64,000 bases of DNA from Spirochaetia bacterium (GTDB lineage Bacteria; Spirochaetota; Leptospiria; Leptospirales; Leptonemataceae). Below the pieces are notes generated by a model. The model worked only from the letters and a program-made list of their open reading frames with translations. It did no database searches and had not been told where the DNA came from. The DNA is taken from contig JAIOPQ010000075.1 in NCBI GenBank assembly GCA_021413825.1, forward strand, positions 1-64,000, in the 5' to 3' direction. Positions 16,853 to 24,400 of the stretch are shown here, one piece after another. Made by a program: the position numbers and the translations under genes. Position 1 is the stretch's first letter. Every line of letters begins with the position of its first letter.

Positions 16853-18220
16853 ATGCGCGGCCTTCCTGAGGAAAGATATCGCTCGCTCTTTGAGCGAGCT
16901 CCCCTCGGGTTTCTGGTAACCGATCGAAATGGCAACGTAACTGCCATGAATTCAATGCTCAGAAGCCTGCTCGTGCCTGGCCGCAGAACTTCCACGCTTA
17001 ACGTGCTGACAAATCTTCGGCTAAAAAAAGCAGGCATTTCCGATCATTTCAAGTATTGCATAAATCGCGCTGAACCCGTGATTTCTGAATGTGATCTAAA
17101 GACCTCCGGTGGTTACAGCGTATTTATTCAGTACTATTTGACACCGTTCCGCGATGATAAGCGACGAGTTGCCGGCGTACAGGCTGTTGTGATCAATGCC
17201 ACGGCGCAGAAGGAAGCACAACGAGAGTTTCTTAATATTTACGATTATACAAATCGTCTTGTCGCAAGTCTCTCACCTCTCTTAACCCTCGATGCGCGGG
17301 GAAAAATTCAGTTTGTGAATGATTCCTTGCTCAGCACATTCAAAATCCCGCGTGAACGCGCACTGGGAAAAGATCCGGCCACCCTGCTAAAGCTTTCAAT
17401 GCAAGAAAAACGACTGCTCCGTGAAAACATCAAGACCTCAGCAATTCAATCCGTGAGCGGACGAGAGTTCAAGAGTGGGAACAGAACCTTTGGATATTCC
17501 ATTTTTCGATTTGGAGAAAGCTGCGGAATTATCCTGCGTGAACTCACAGAGACCAGACGTCTGGAGCGGAAAGTTGCCAGATTGCACTCGCAATTGATTC
17601 ATACGCAGGAATCGGAACGTCAAAAAATCGCATCTGAGCTGCACGACGGAGTGGGTCAGACAATCCTGGCGGCCAAGATCAACCTGGTGGCCTTTCAAAA
17701 GGACCCGACCAAGTTCGAGGATCGTTTTGATGCAGGACTGGACTTGATTGATATTGCAAGCCAGGATCTCAGAGATATTTATACCAATCTTTATCCAAGC
17801 ACACTCAGTGACCTTGGGCTGGCCTCGACAATCAGATGGTATGCGCGTAACGTTCTCGAAGTTCGGGGAATGCGCGTAAAACTGGATCTCGATACAGAGC
17901 TTCATTTTGACGCTGAGACTGAGATCAATTTGTTCCGGATCGTGCAGGAGGTTTTTGCCAATATACTGAAACACTCACGAGCTACCAGGGTCTCGCTTGA
18001 ACTGGCCCATGGAGAACAAAACATCAGGCTGTCAATCAAGGATAACGGTGCGGGCTTCACACCCGGTGAAGCCCAGGAATCGCGCGGATTTGGACTTGAG
18101 AATATCAGGCGCAGATCGGAAGACCTCGGCGGCAGTTTATCAATTGAATCTAAACCAGGAAAAGGATCGCATTTCAGGATTGAACTTCCAGCAAAGCTCC
18201 AGGATACTGCACGCAAATGA
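16853..18220 (+). CDS. PAS-containing histidine kinase, NarX/DegS type
   Basis: A cytoplasmic kinase with no membrane helix. A first PAS domain starts at YRSLFERAPLGFLV (about residues 9-115) and a second at about 130-245. The HisKA_3 dimer helix follows with the phosphoryl-accepting His in ERQKIASELHDGVGQ. A C-terminal HATPase domain has DNGAGF and GFGLENIRRR. The sensed signal is probably internal. The stop overlaps the response-regulator start as ATGA. The start is uncertain: ATG 16853 is used; TTG 16817 would add 12 residues. Confidence 0.92.
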   Translation: MRGLPEERYRSLFERAPLGFLVTDRNGNVTAMNSMLRSLLVPGRRTSTLNVLTNLRLKKAGISDHFKYCINRAEPVISECDLKTSGGYSVFIQYYLTPFRDDKRRVAGVQAVVINATAQKEAQREFLNIYDYTNRLVASLSPLLTLDARGKIQFVNDSLLSTFKIPRERALGKDPATLLKLSMQEKRLLRENIKTSAIQSVSGREFKSGNRTFGYSIFRFGESCGIILRELTETRRLERKVARLHSQLIHTQESERQKIASELHDGVGQTILAAKINLVAFQKDPTKFEDRFDAGLDLIDIASQDLRDIYTNLYPSTLSDLGLASTIRWYARNVLEVRGMRVKLDLDTELHFDAETEINLFRIVQEVFANILKHSRATRVSLELAHGEQNIRLSIKDNGAGFTPGEAQESRGFGLENIRRRSEDLGGSLSIESKPGKGSHFRIELPAKLQDTARK

Positions 18221-18867
18221 AGCCGCTTCGAATCTATCTGGCCGATGATCACGCAATCCTTCGAGAGGGTGTCCGTATGATCCTTTCTCAGGCCCCTAAC
18301 TGCGAGGTAATTGGCGAATCGGGCGATGGACAAACTGCAATGGAGCAAATTGAGAATCTAAAGCCCGACCTGGCAGTCCTGGATATCTCTTTGCCTTCCA
18401 TGTCTGGCGTTGAAATTTCTAGAAGATTGCGCAAATTTCATCCGGATATGAAAATTCTCATCCTCTCGCGGCATGATAACCCGGAATACGTGGATGAATT
18501 GCTTAAACAGGGAATCCATGCCTATGTTCTCAAAGAAGATGCTGGAAGCGATCTATTAAAGGCCGTGGAAGTGATTCGCAAAGGAGAAACGTATCTTAGC
18601 CCGCGCATAACAACGCAACTGATGACTGGTCTAGAAGGAAAGCGTCAGAGCAAAACAATGGATCCGTTCAAACTGCTCTCCAACAGGGAAAGGGAAATTC
18701 TTAAGCTCATTGCTGAAGGTAAGTCAAACGAAAAGATTGGCCAGAGTCTGTGGATCTCTGCGAAGACCGTAAAAGTGCATCGCGCAAACATAATGAAGAA
18801 ACTGGACGTGCACAAGGTTGCTGATCTTGTGAAATACGCAATCAAGACCGGTCTGGTTGAAACATGA
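18217..18867 (+). CDS. NarL/FixJ-type response regulator
   Basis: A 216-residue regulator. The receiver domain (about 3-120) has the acidic pair DD, the phosphorylated Asp in LAVLDISLP and the conserved Lys in VLKED. The C-terminal LuxR-type helix-turn-helix (about 148-210) reads LSNREREILKLIAEGKSNEKIG. It overlaps the kinase gene by four bases and is its cognate partner. Targets are not visible; the LruC lipoprotein directly upstream is a candidate by position only. Confidence 0.95.
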   Translation: MKPLRIYLADDHAILREGVRMILSQAPNCEVIGESGDGQTAMEQIENLKPDLAVLDISLPSMSGVEISRRLRKFHPDMKILILSRHDNPEYVDELLKQGIHAYVLKEDAGSDLLKAVEVIRKGETYLSPRITTQLMTGLEGKRQSKTMDPFKLLSNREREILKLIAEGKSNEKIGQSLWISAKTVKVHRANIMKKLDVHKVADLVKYAIKTGLVET

Positions 18868-18916
18868 GAAACGTTTCAGTCTGGTAACGGGCTCGTCGGA
18901 ATTGACAGAAACACCT

Positions 18917-19372
18917 TCAAGATTTCTGCTCTATTGCGGAATCCAATTCCTTTGGACTAGCCAGGTCATATAGCTTTCCAACCAGCAGATTCCCAAGCGG
19001 AAAATACAAGGCAAAGAACATGGCCATTCCCAGGCTAAAGTTCCTGGCATCAAAGAATTTATCCAACAGATTGTTTGGATATGCATACGATGTGTGAAAT
19101 GCATATCCACAAAACTCAAGAACGCCCATCGCAATGAGCCCGTACGCGTACTGCCTCCGAAGGGGAAGCCCACGGAGCAAGAGCGAGACCGGGATCATAT
19201 AAAGAATGTAACAGGTAATCACTTGCCACCAGTATGTGAAACGAGCAATCTCCACTGCCGCTCCAAACTCATTCATTATCATGCCAAAGCTAAAATAGAC
19301 AATTACATACATGAAGATGAGCCGCTTATCCACAATCATTTTGGATTTAGCATGTTCGATGAAAGCTTGCAT
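18917..19372 (-). CDS. Integral membrane protein of unknown function
   Basis: A 151-residue protein with four hydrophobic segments (about residues 17-37, 45-68, 75-93, 105-128). The aromatic-rich SFGMIMNEFG and FTYWWQV stretches and a charged C-terminus are visible, but I do not recognise the family. It stands alone between a convergent response regulator and a minus-strand lipoprotein 98 bases upstream. Confidence 0.55.
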   Translation of the reverse strand: MQAFIEHAKSKMIVDKRLIFMYVIVYFSFGMIMNEFGAAVEIARFTYWWQVITCYILYMIPVSLLLRGLPLRRQYAYGLIAMGVLEFCGYAFHTSYAYPNNLLDKFFDARNFSLGMAMFFALYFPLGNLLVGKLYDLASPKELDSAIEQKS

Positions 19373-19469
19373 TCTCTAACTCACAGGATATCCGGAAGCA
19401 CGTGACTTCAGGTTTTTGAACCAGTCCTTTGATTGCCTGCAGGGTCTTCCAGGCAAGCGGAATTGCGGG

Positions 19470-20126
19470 CTACTGCCTGACGCAAAGAAGGCGAAACGTG
19501 CTGGTGCAGAGTTGTCCTGCGGCAGAACCAATAGCAGTCGTGCCTGTAACGCCGGGAAGCCCCCTTGATGCGCTGCCACCCGTTGAGGCCCAGACAGATC
19601 CTGTACAGGCCAGGCCCGTAGCCCAGTTCAGATCCATTCCCGTCCACCAGGAGACGCCTGACGTTGCGGGCTGTGCGAGCAAGGTTCCAAATACAAAAAT
19701 GGAAGTCGCATTGGTAGTCATGAGCAAAGTCTGATCAGAAAGATAATACGAAGTGTTCGCCTTAAGCACCCAATCTATCTGGGAATCACCGAGATTGGCC
19801 GTGGCGGATGCCTGACGATTTGCTCCATCTACAATGAGTGCTTTGTAGTCTGAAGATGCGCCAGGCAAACTTGAAAAATTCGCTGCCTTCTCCTGGGCGC
19901 ACATTGAATCAGCACCAGCGATCCCATTTGCAAAACCTGCGGCAAAGTTACCATTGTGCGTACCTTGCGTCACAAAAATGTATTTGTTTGCATCTGTCGT
20001 GGTCCTAAACAAAAGCAAAGTTAGAAACTCGCCTTCTGGAAATGGCTTGGAGCAGGAAATCACAGCTACCAATGAAGCAATACATACAAACGAAACCACG
20101 CGCATAATCTTGAACTTTCGTCGCAT
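19470..20126 (-). CDS. DUF1554-domain lipoprotein
   Basis: A 218-residue lipoprotein with lipobox VISC. The DUF1554 domain covers residues about 45-218: KYIFVTQGTHNGNF, IAGADSMC, YKALIVDGANRQA and a terminal Cys pair ending LLCVRQ. DUF1554 is a C-type-lectin-like domain best known from leptospiral lipoproteins; the ligand is unknown. A larger relative with Ig repeats is at 61194. The ATG at 20126 comes 5 bases after the upstream stop; ATG 20105 is an alternative start. Confidence 0.85.
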   Translation of the reverse strand: MRRKFKIMRVVSFVCIASLVAVISCSKPFPEGEFLTLLLFRTTTDANKYIFVTQGTHNGNFAAGFANGIAGADSMCAQEKAANFSSLPGASSDYKALIVDGANRQASATANLGDSQIDWVLKANTSYYLSDQTLLMTTNATSIFVFGTLLAQPATSGVSWWTGMDLNWATGLACTGSVWASTGGSASRGLPGVTGTTAIGSAAGQLCTSTFRLLCVRQ

Positions 20127-20130
20127 AACG

Positions 20131-20958
20131 TTAAAACCTCACATTGAAAGCAATCGATCCTGCAACGCCGGGACTGGATCTGTATGAAATGCTCTTCCCT
20201 GAACTATCTGCCCACAGAAGCGCATCCACGCACTGGAAAGCGTACAGGGCCACGCCTAAAGCAGCGAGGTTCTTTTGATTCTTCTGATGCTTGTTATAGG
20301 CAGCCTTCTGCGAATCGCGCTGATTGATTAGAAGATAACCGGGTAACTGTGCAGTACTCAGAATGAGAGGTGCAAGAAAGATCGGATCATTGAGTGGAGC
20401 TTCGGCGATTTTATCTCCTGCGATCTTCTGGCTGTAAAACAGATATGCGATTCCAGTAAGTCCAGCGATGTATGCGCCGCCAGTCCAGTAGTTGCCGCGG
20501 CGGATTCGAGTCAGCCCTGGAATGAACGCATTCCAGAGGGGAAGCTTTCCTGGCTGCGCCTGCGGTTCCGATTTTGCAGATTCTGTCTTCGCAGATTCTA
20601 CCTGGGCCGCATTCCTGGCTGGCTCGGCAGCCCGACTCAGGTTGATTGGTTGTTCGTTTTTGATTTCAAGTTTGACTGGAATCCAATCTGTAAATGCGGC
20701 GGGTTTACCGAACTTGTTGAGCGCTGCGACTCGGACGTCATATAGCCCGACGGGGAGAGTTGCATCAAGCTTGTTCTCCGTAACTTTGAATTCCTGAACC
20801 TTCCCGTTCTCGGCTTTGATTCTAACTTGAACAACATAACCGCGCGATTCTGCAACCCTGTCCCAGGCCAGACGCATAGGTGTGGTTTGCGCTTGTACAC
20901 TCGAGGCGATCAGAAGTAAACTAGCCCCGGCAAAGAGAGCGCGTAACGTGCGATTCAT
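20131..20958 (-). CDS. Fibronectin-III-like plus DUF5683-like membrane protein
   Basis: A 275-residue protein. A signal peptide (about 1-23) is followed by a fibronectin III-like beta domain (about 27-105), an Ala/Glu linker, and a C-terminal part with NAFIPGLTRIRRGNYWTGG, the DUF5683 type signature, and two to three helices. It ends in FNVRF, matching the FRVKF terminus of the protein at 7302-8312, so the two are paralogues with different N-terminal domains. Role unknown; probably in the outer envelope. The DUF1554 gene begins right after its stop. Confidence 0.65.
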   Translation of the reverse strand: MNRTLRALFAGASLLLIASSVQAQTTPMRLAWDRVAESRGYVVQVRIKAENGKVQEFKVTENKLDATLPVGLYDVRVAALNKFGKPAAFTDWIPVKLEIKNEQPINLSRAAEPARNAAQVESAKTESAKSEPQAQPGKLPLWNAFIPGLTRIRRGNYWTGGAYIAGLTGIAYLFYSQKIAGDKIAEAPLNDPIFLAPLILSTAQLPGYLLINQRDSQKAAYNKHQKNQKNLAALGVALYAFQCVDALLWADSSGKSISYRSSPGVAGSIAFNVRF

Positions 20959-21042
20959 GATACAAACATAATACTCACCGGAAAAGGTGAAAGGATATTT
21001 GTAAATTTCGCAAGTTTTCGCGCTACATCTAAGTACTTTGAT

Positions 21043-21501
21043 CTAGCGAAGGCGCGATAAAAGATCAAAACCAGTAATTCCAATTACCGATCCGATCACG
21101 GCACCGTAGATGACGTGTCCCAGGAAATGCGAAATGGAAACCTGCCCGCCAGCATCGCGGAATTCCTGCAAGGGATGATTCTCTGCTACGAGTGCAACAA
21201 GCACGAACGCAACGGCCAGTCCATGAAACCCGCCAATCATTGCACCTACGCAGAATGACGCTAGAAAGGAAATCGGAAAGATGCTAATTGCTGCGGCATA
21301 CAAATAGGCGAAAGCCATTCCGGAGAAAAGATGCACGAGTAATCCAGGCATGGTTGCATTCGCTTTCTCCTTTGTGAACAGACTCCCGATGGCGTGAATC
21401 ATGTCAGCATTTGCCAGACGAAAACGTGTAACGCCGCTCATGAAAGCGGTCATAGAAAGAGTGGCTGCAAGTCCACCCACTGCAGGTATCAGGTACTCCA
21501 T
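21043..21501 (-). CDS. Integral membrane protein of unknown function
   Basis: A 152-residue protein with about four helices, glycine-rich around FCVGAMIGGFHGLAVAF and with HFLGHVIYGAVIG near the end. Histidines at the membrane edge are notable. It resembles uncharacterised conserved membrane proteins of about 150 residues but I cannot name the family. GGAGG lies 8 bases before ATG 21501. A terminator separates it from the upstream small membrane protein gene. Confidence 0.6.
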   Translation of the reverse strand: MEYLIPAVGGLAATLSMTAFMSGVTRFRLANADMIHAIGSLFTKEKANATMPGLLVHLFSGMAFAYLYAAAISIFPISFLASFCVGAMIGGFHGLAVAFVLVALVAENHPLQEFRDAGGQVSISHFLGHVIYGAVIGSVIGITGFDLLSRLR

Positions 21502-21511
21502 TTGAAACCTC

Positions 21512-21545
21512 CAAAAAGAAAAAGGCGGGGAACCGACTCCCCGCC
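21512..21545 (-). terminator. Rho-independent terminator or attenuator
   Basis: On the minus strand a GC-rich hairpin (arms GGCGGGGA and TCCCCGCC, 21524-21545) is followed by TTTTTCTTTTT. It is the best terminator in the window. It ends the 21559-21843 transcript but lies directly before the ribosome site of the next gene, at about 21511, so it can act as an attenuator of that gene. Confidence 0.85.
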
Positions 21546-21558
21546 GCGGTCTGGGGTC

Positions 21559-21843
21559 TTAGACCTCTTTTAGGTGCCGAATGTAGTAGAAGGAAACCCA
21601 CAGCGTTGAGCACAATATCAGTGCAAACGCAAGGATCGCGGTGACTACATCAATCGCGGGCAGCATGGCAGCTACCAATCCGATCTTTCCGGCTGTTATT
21701 CTCGTGGCCTCGCCGAGCAGCAAAAACATGCCGCTCAAACCTATCAAATGATAGATATGAACGACCGGGCTCGAAACTTTCGCAAAGCGAGCAAATACGG
21801 GCACTGCCAGTAGGGCCAGAGCAAAGACAGTTATCTCAGTCAT
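21559..21843 (-). CDS. Small three-helix membrane protein
   Basis: A 94-residue protein with three helices (about residues 3-20, 28-48, 58-82). The [16 protein letters not shown] stretch in helix 2 has His residues that could bind a cofactor. The basic C-terminus should face the cytoplasm. GGGAGGTGGGAATATG precedes the start, a strong ribosome site. Family not recognised. Confidence 0.55.
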   Translation of the reverse strand: MTEITVFALALLAVPVFARFAKVSSPVVHIYHLIGLSGMFLLLGEATRITAGKIGLVAAMLPAIDVVTAILAFALILCSTLWVSFYYIRHLKEV

Positions 21844-21928
21844 ATTCCCACCTCCCTAGTGCTTGCTTCCAGCGTAGACACTACACCGTTATTCGGCATT
21901 ACAAATATCAGAAAAATTGTAACCTGGA

Positions 21929-21948
21929 AGTATTCCGATCAGAATACT
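21929..21948. promoter_or_regulatory. Inverted repeat in the 200-base intergenic region
   Basis: Arms AGTATTC (21929-21935) and GAATACT (21942-21948) are perfect with a 6-base centre. The region between 21843 and 22042 holds no gene. The repeat lies 85 bases upstream of the 21843 start; an operator or a weak terminator of the upstream 22042-22239 gene are both possible. Confidence 0.3.
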
Positions 21949-22041
21949 CTTTTCATTGTCGGGCTCGCAGCGCAACCTGCAGAATCCACACTCGCGGCTT
22001 CTCCTTGGTCTTAACGAGTTGAATACACGGCCGGCTAACTA

Positions 22042-22239
22042 TTAAATCTCTTCGTGAGAAGCAACGCAGGAAGCTTGCGCTTTTAGTCCGCGCGATGAGT
22101 ACGTTTTCTCAAGCTTTGCAGCCTCAGCCAGGCAGGACTGCTCATCTTTGTAATATGTGATGGTTTGGACGGCAACGCCATTGTCGGACCAGAGTGCGAG
22201 AACCAGGATGAAAGATTGAACCAGAGTTTCGATTGCCAT
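22042..22239 (-). CDS. Small exported protein with two cysteines
   Basis: About 65 residues. A signal-like hydrophobic start (MAIETLVQSFILVLALW) precedes a short polar part with two cysteines, in EQSCLAEAAKLEK and QASCVASHEE, which could form one disulfide. Family not recognised. The frame is open upstream to 22266, but the ATG at 22239 gives a cleaner signal. Short gene, so it may be spurious. Confidence 0.4.
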   Translation of the reverse strand: MAIETLVQSFILVLALWSDNGVAVQTITYYKDEQSCLAEAAKLEKTYSSRGLKAQASCVASHEEI

Positions 22240-22352
22240 TTTGTTACTTCGCGTAGCCCGATTCACTCCGTCAAGCTCTCCGCAAATACGATATGAAAAT
22301 ACATTGTCCGCTTTCTGCTTTACTTTCCTCCTGAAAACCTTCCAATGGAAGG

Positions 22353-22832
22353 ATGATTACATCTAGAATTTTCTTTGTAGCTGTCGGGCTAATCGTCCTT
22401 GCCACTGCGTTGCAAGCGCAGCCTGTTTCCGGACCTGGCGGAAATTATTGGCCTTTGTTTTGCAAGACCGGGCCAAATGTTAAAGTGGAAGTTGATAATA
22501 CGTCAAACCTGCGCGTGTTTTTTGAAAGCAGCGGTAAGCCCGCCGGAGCAAACTTCGCCGGTGTAACACCTGGAACCTGCAGCTATCCGGATCGCGTGCC
22601 TCGTAAAGACGAACTGCAGGGTTTCTATGGAGAACTTTTCGTGCAGTGGCGTTGTCCTGCGCTAATGGGAACGTGTCTGGTTAAGTACGATGCGAACACG
22701 CACACATACAAGGGAGACTTCCCGTGGTTCAAAGATCCCGCAGGCAGAAAATTCAAAGTGTGGGTTCGAAAAGAGAATGGATTCATGCAAATCCTTGGAG
22801 AGTCTTCGCCAAAGTTTGAATTTGTGAATTAA
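22353..22832 (+). CDS. Secreted protein of unknown function
   Basis: A 159-residue protein with a cleavable signal peptide (about 1-22, cut after LQA). The mature part has four cysteines (in LFCKTG, GTCSYPD, WRCPALMGTC) that can form two disulfides, and alternating hydrophobic strands that suggest a small beta-sandwich. It ends in FEFVN. I do not recognise the family. It is a lone plus-strand gene, convergent with the FecR gene. Confidence 0.65.
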   Translation: MITSRIFFVAVGLIVLATALQAQPVSGPGGNYWPLFCKTGPNVKVEVDNTSNLRVFFESSGKPAGANFAGVTPGTCSYPDRVPRKDELQGFYGELFVQWRCPALMGTCLVKYDANTHTYKGDFPWFKDPAGRKFKVWVRKENGFMQILGESSPKFEFVN

Positions 22833-22885
22833 AAATCCACCCAGATTGAAGAATCAATCCCGATTGGCTGGCATTGATTTAATGA

Positions 22886-24400
22886 TCACTGCTGCCGCAG
22901 GGTTGGTTTGTCTGGCTGCGCGGATAATACGATTGTAAATGCACTCTGCGATTTGGCTGACTGCCCCTTGCTTCTAACTTCTACCTCCCAATAGAATGTA
23001 CCGGTATCCAGGACAGACAAATCCCGTAGCATGAATCCTGGCTGAGTGGTTTCCGTTCTGAATACTTCCGTGCGACCAGCTGTTCCGTTGTACAATACAA
23101 TTACATAACGCTCTGCATCGGGAACGGCGCGCCACTGGAACGGAATCGCATCGAGCGCAGCCATATCCAACTGCTGACCGCTGCCCGGGAAAATCAAAAC
23201 GGGAGGAACGACAACTGGTTTGTCGCTTCGGGTTGTTTCTGTTTTTACTTCTTGCGCAGCTTTCTCTTCAACTTTTGCTTCGCGATCTGGCTTTCGCGCG
23301 TCTTCAACTGTAAACTCCTGGAGCACTGTCTCTGTGTTTGAACCCATGAGTGCCCCGACCGCTTCAACCTTCCAGAAGTACTTTCCTGCTACGAGCGGCG
23401 CACTAAATCCGGTGCGCAGCAAATCTTTTTCTATCAAAGGCTCGCTCAAATCTGCTTTATGGCTGACGCGTACTCTATAGCGTACTGCAAGCCTGCTCTC
23501 GGTCCAGCGTAGAGGCACGTACGGGGCACTGTCGCTTAGCTTGATGTTTGCTCCCGGAAACGGCGTCATGCATTCAATTCCAATCTTTCTTATAATGCGA
23601 AACTTGTGCACGGGACTAACCTGATCCTGGGCTTTGAGTCTCCAGTAATAGATCCCCTCCGGCAATTTAACCGTGGTATTCCCGCGAGTATGCTCTGTGC
23701 GAATAACGTCGTTAACATCCCTGTCGTTTGAAATTTCAAGAGTGTGCTGCCCCTGGGGACCATCCCAGGAAAAACCAATCTCCGCAGAATCCGCAACGAA
23801 AACACGAAAATTATCCACAGGTGCATCCATACGGAAAGGGTTCTTGATTTCAGTCAGTAACTGGTCGCGAATCTGAGTCCTGCCACTCATACGTTTTCCA
23901 TCTTCCCGAATTGCAGTTCCCTGGACTTCAATGACTGGATCCTGCAAAGTGAATCGCACGTCTCCCTCTGGTCTCACTATGGTCGATTTGCCATTGATAT
24001 CTGCCTTTAGAAGAACGCCAGCTGCGTCGCGCACCAGAACTGAACCCTGCTTTGTCTCAATTACGGTTTCTTTGTCCCGCACTATCAAAACGATCATGCT
24101 CTGAGGATCCATTTCAATCTTAGCACCGTCGCTTAACGTTATGATTGCCTCTGATCGATCGTCTGTGCGAATTGAATCCTGATTAAATACCCGGTCTTTC
24201 TGCTCTACATCTTCCCAGATCACGCGCGACGCATAGCGCCTTTGCGCGACACGATACCTGTATGTGATAAATCCAACTGCCTCTTCTGTACTTGATCCGC
24301 TGCGCCCTGTCAAGTCAGCGTAAAGCGAGACAGAAATTACAACTGCGAGTAGCCCGCACAATCCCGGGATCAGAATTTCATTCAGCTTGATCTTAAGCAT
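22886..24400 (-). CDS. FecR-domain protein with fibronectin-like repeats
   Basis: A 504-residue protein with one N-terminal membrane anchor (about 10-28) and an extracytoplasmic FecR domain (about 50-165: LSDGAKIEMDPQS, ETKQGSVLVRD). Three beta repeats of fibronectin type follow (about 200-270, 275-365, 400-495), each with a YYWRL, YFWKVEA or FYWEVEV strand. A charged Lys/Glu linker separates the last. FecR domains sense or transmit periplasmic signals. The gene starts inside the last codons of the cyclase gene, so the pair is coupled. In other Leptospirales FecR and class III cyclase genes are also neighbours. Confidence 0.8.
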   Translation of the reverse strand: MLKIKLNEILIPGLCGLLAVVISVSLYADLTGRSGSSTEEAVGFITYRYRVAQRRYASRVIWEDVEQKDRVFNQDSIRTDDRSEAIITLSDGAKIEMDPQSMIVLIVRDKETVIETKQGSVLVRDAAGVLLKADINGKSTIVRPEGDVRFTLQDPVIEVQGTAIREDGKRMSGRTQIRDQLLTEIKNPFRMDAPVDNFRVFVADSAEIGFSWDGPQGQHTLEISNDRDVNDVIRTEHTRGNTTVKLPEGIYYWRLKAQDQVSPVHKFRIIRKIGIECMTPFPGANIKLSDSAPYVPLRWTESRLAVRYRVRVSHKADLSEPLIEKDLLRTGFSAPLVAGKYFWKVEAVGALMGSNTETVLQEFTVEDARKPDREAKVEEKAAQEVKTETTRSDKPVVVPPVLIFPGSGQQLDMAALDAIPFQWRAVPDAERYVIVLYNGTAGRTEVFRTETTQPGFMLRDLSVLDTGTFYWEVEVRSKGQSAKSQSAFTIVLSAQPDKPTLRQQ

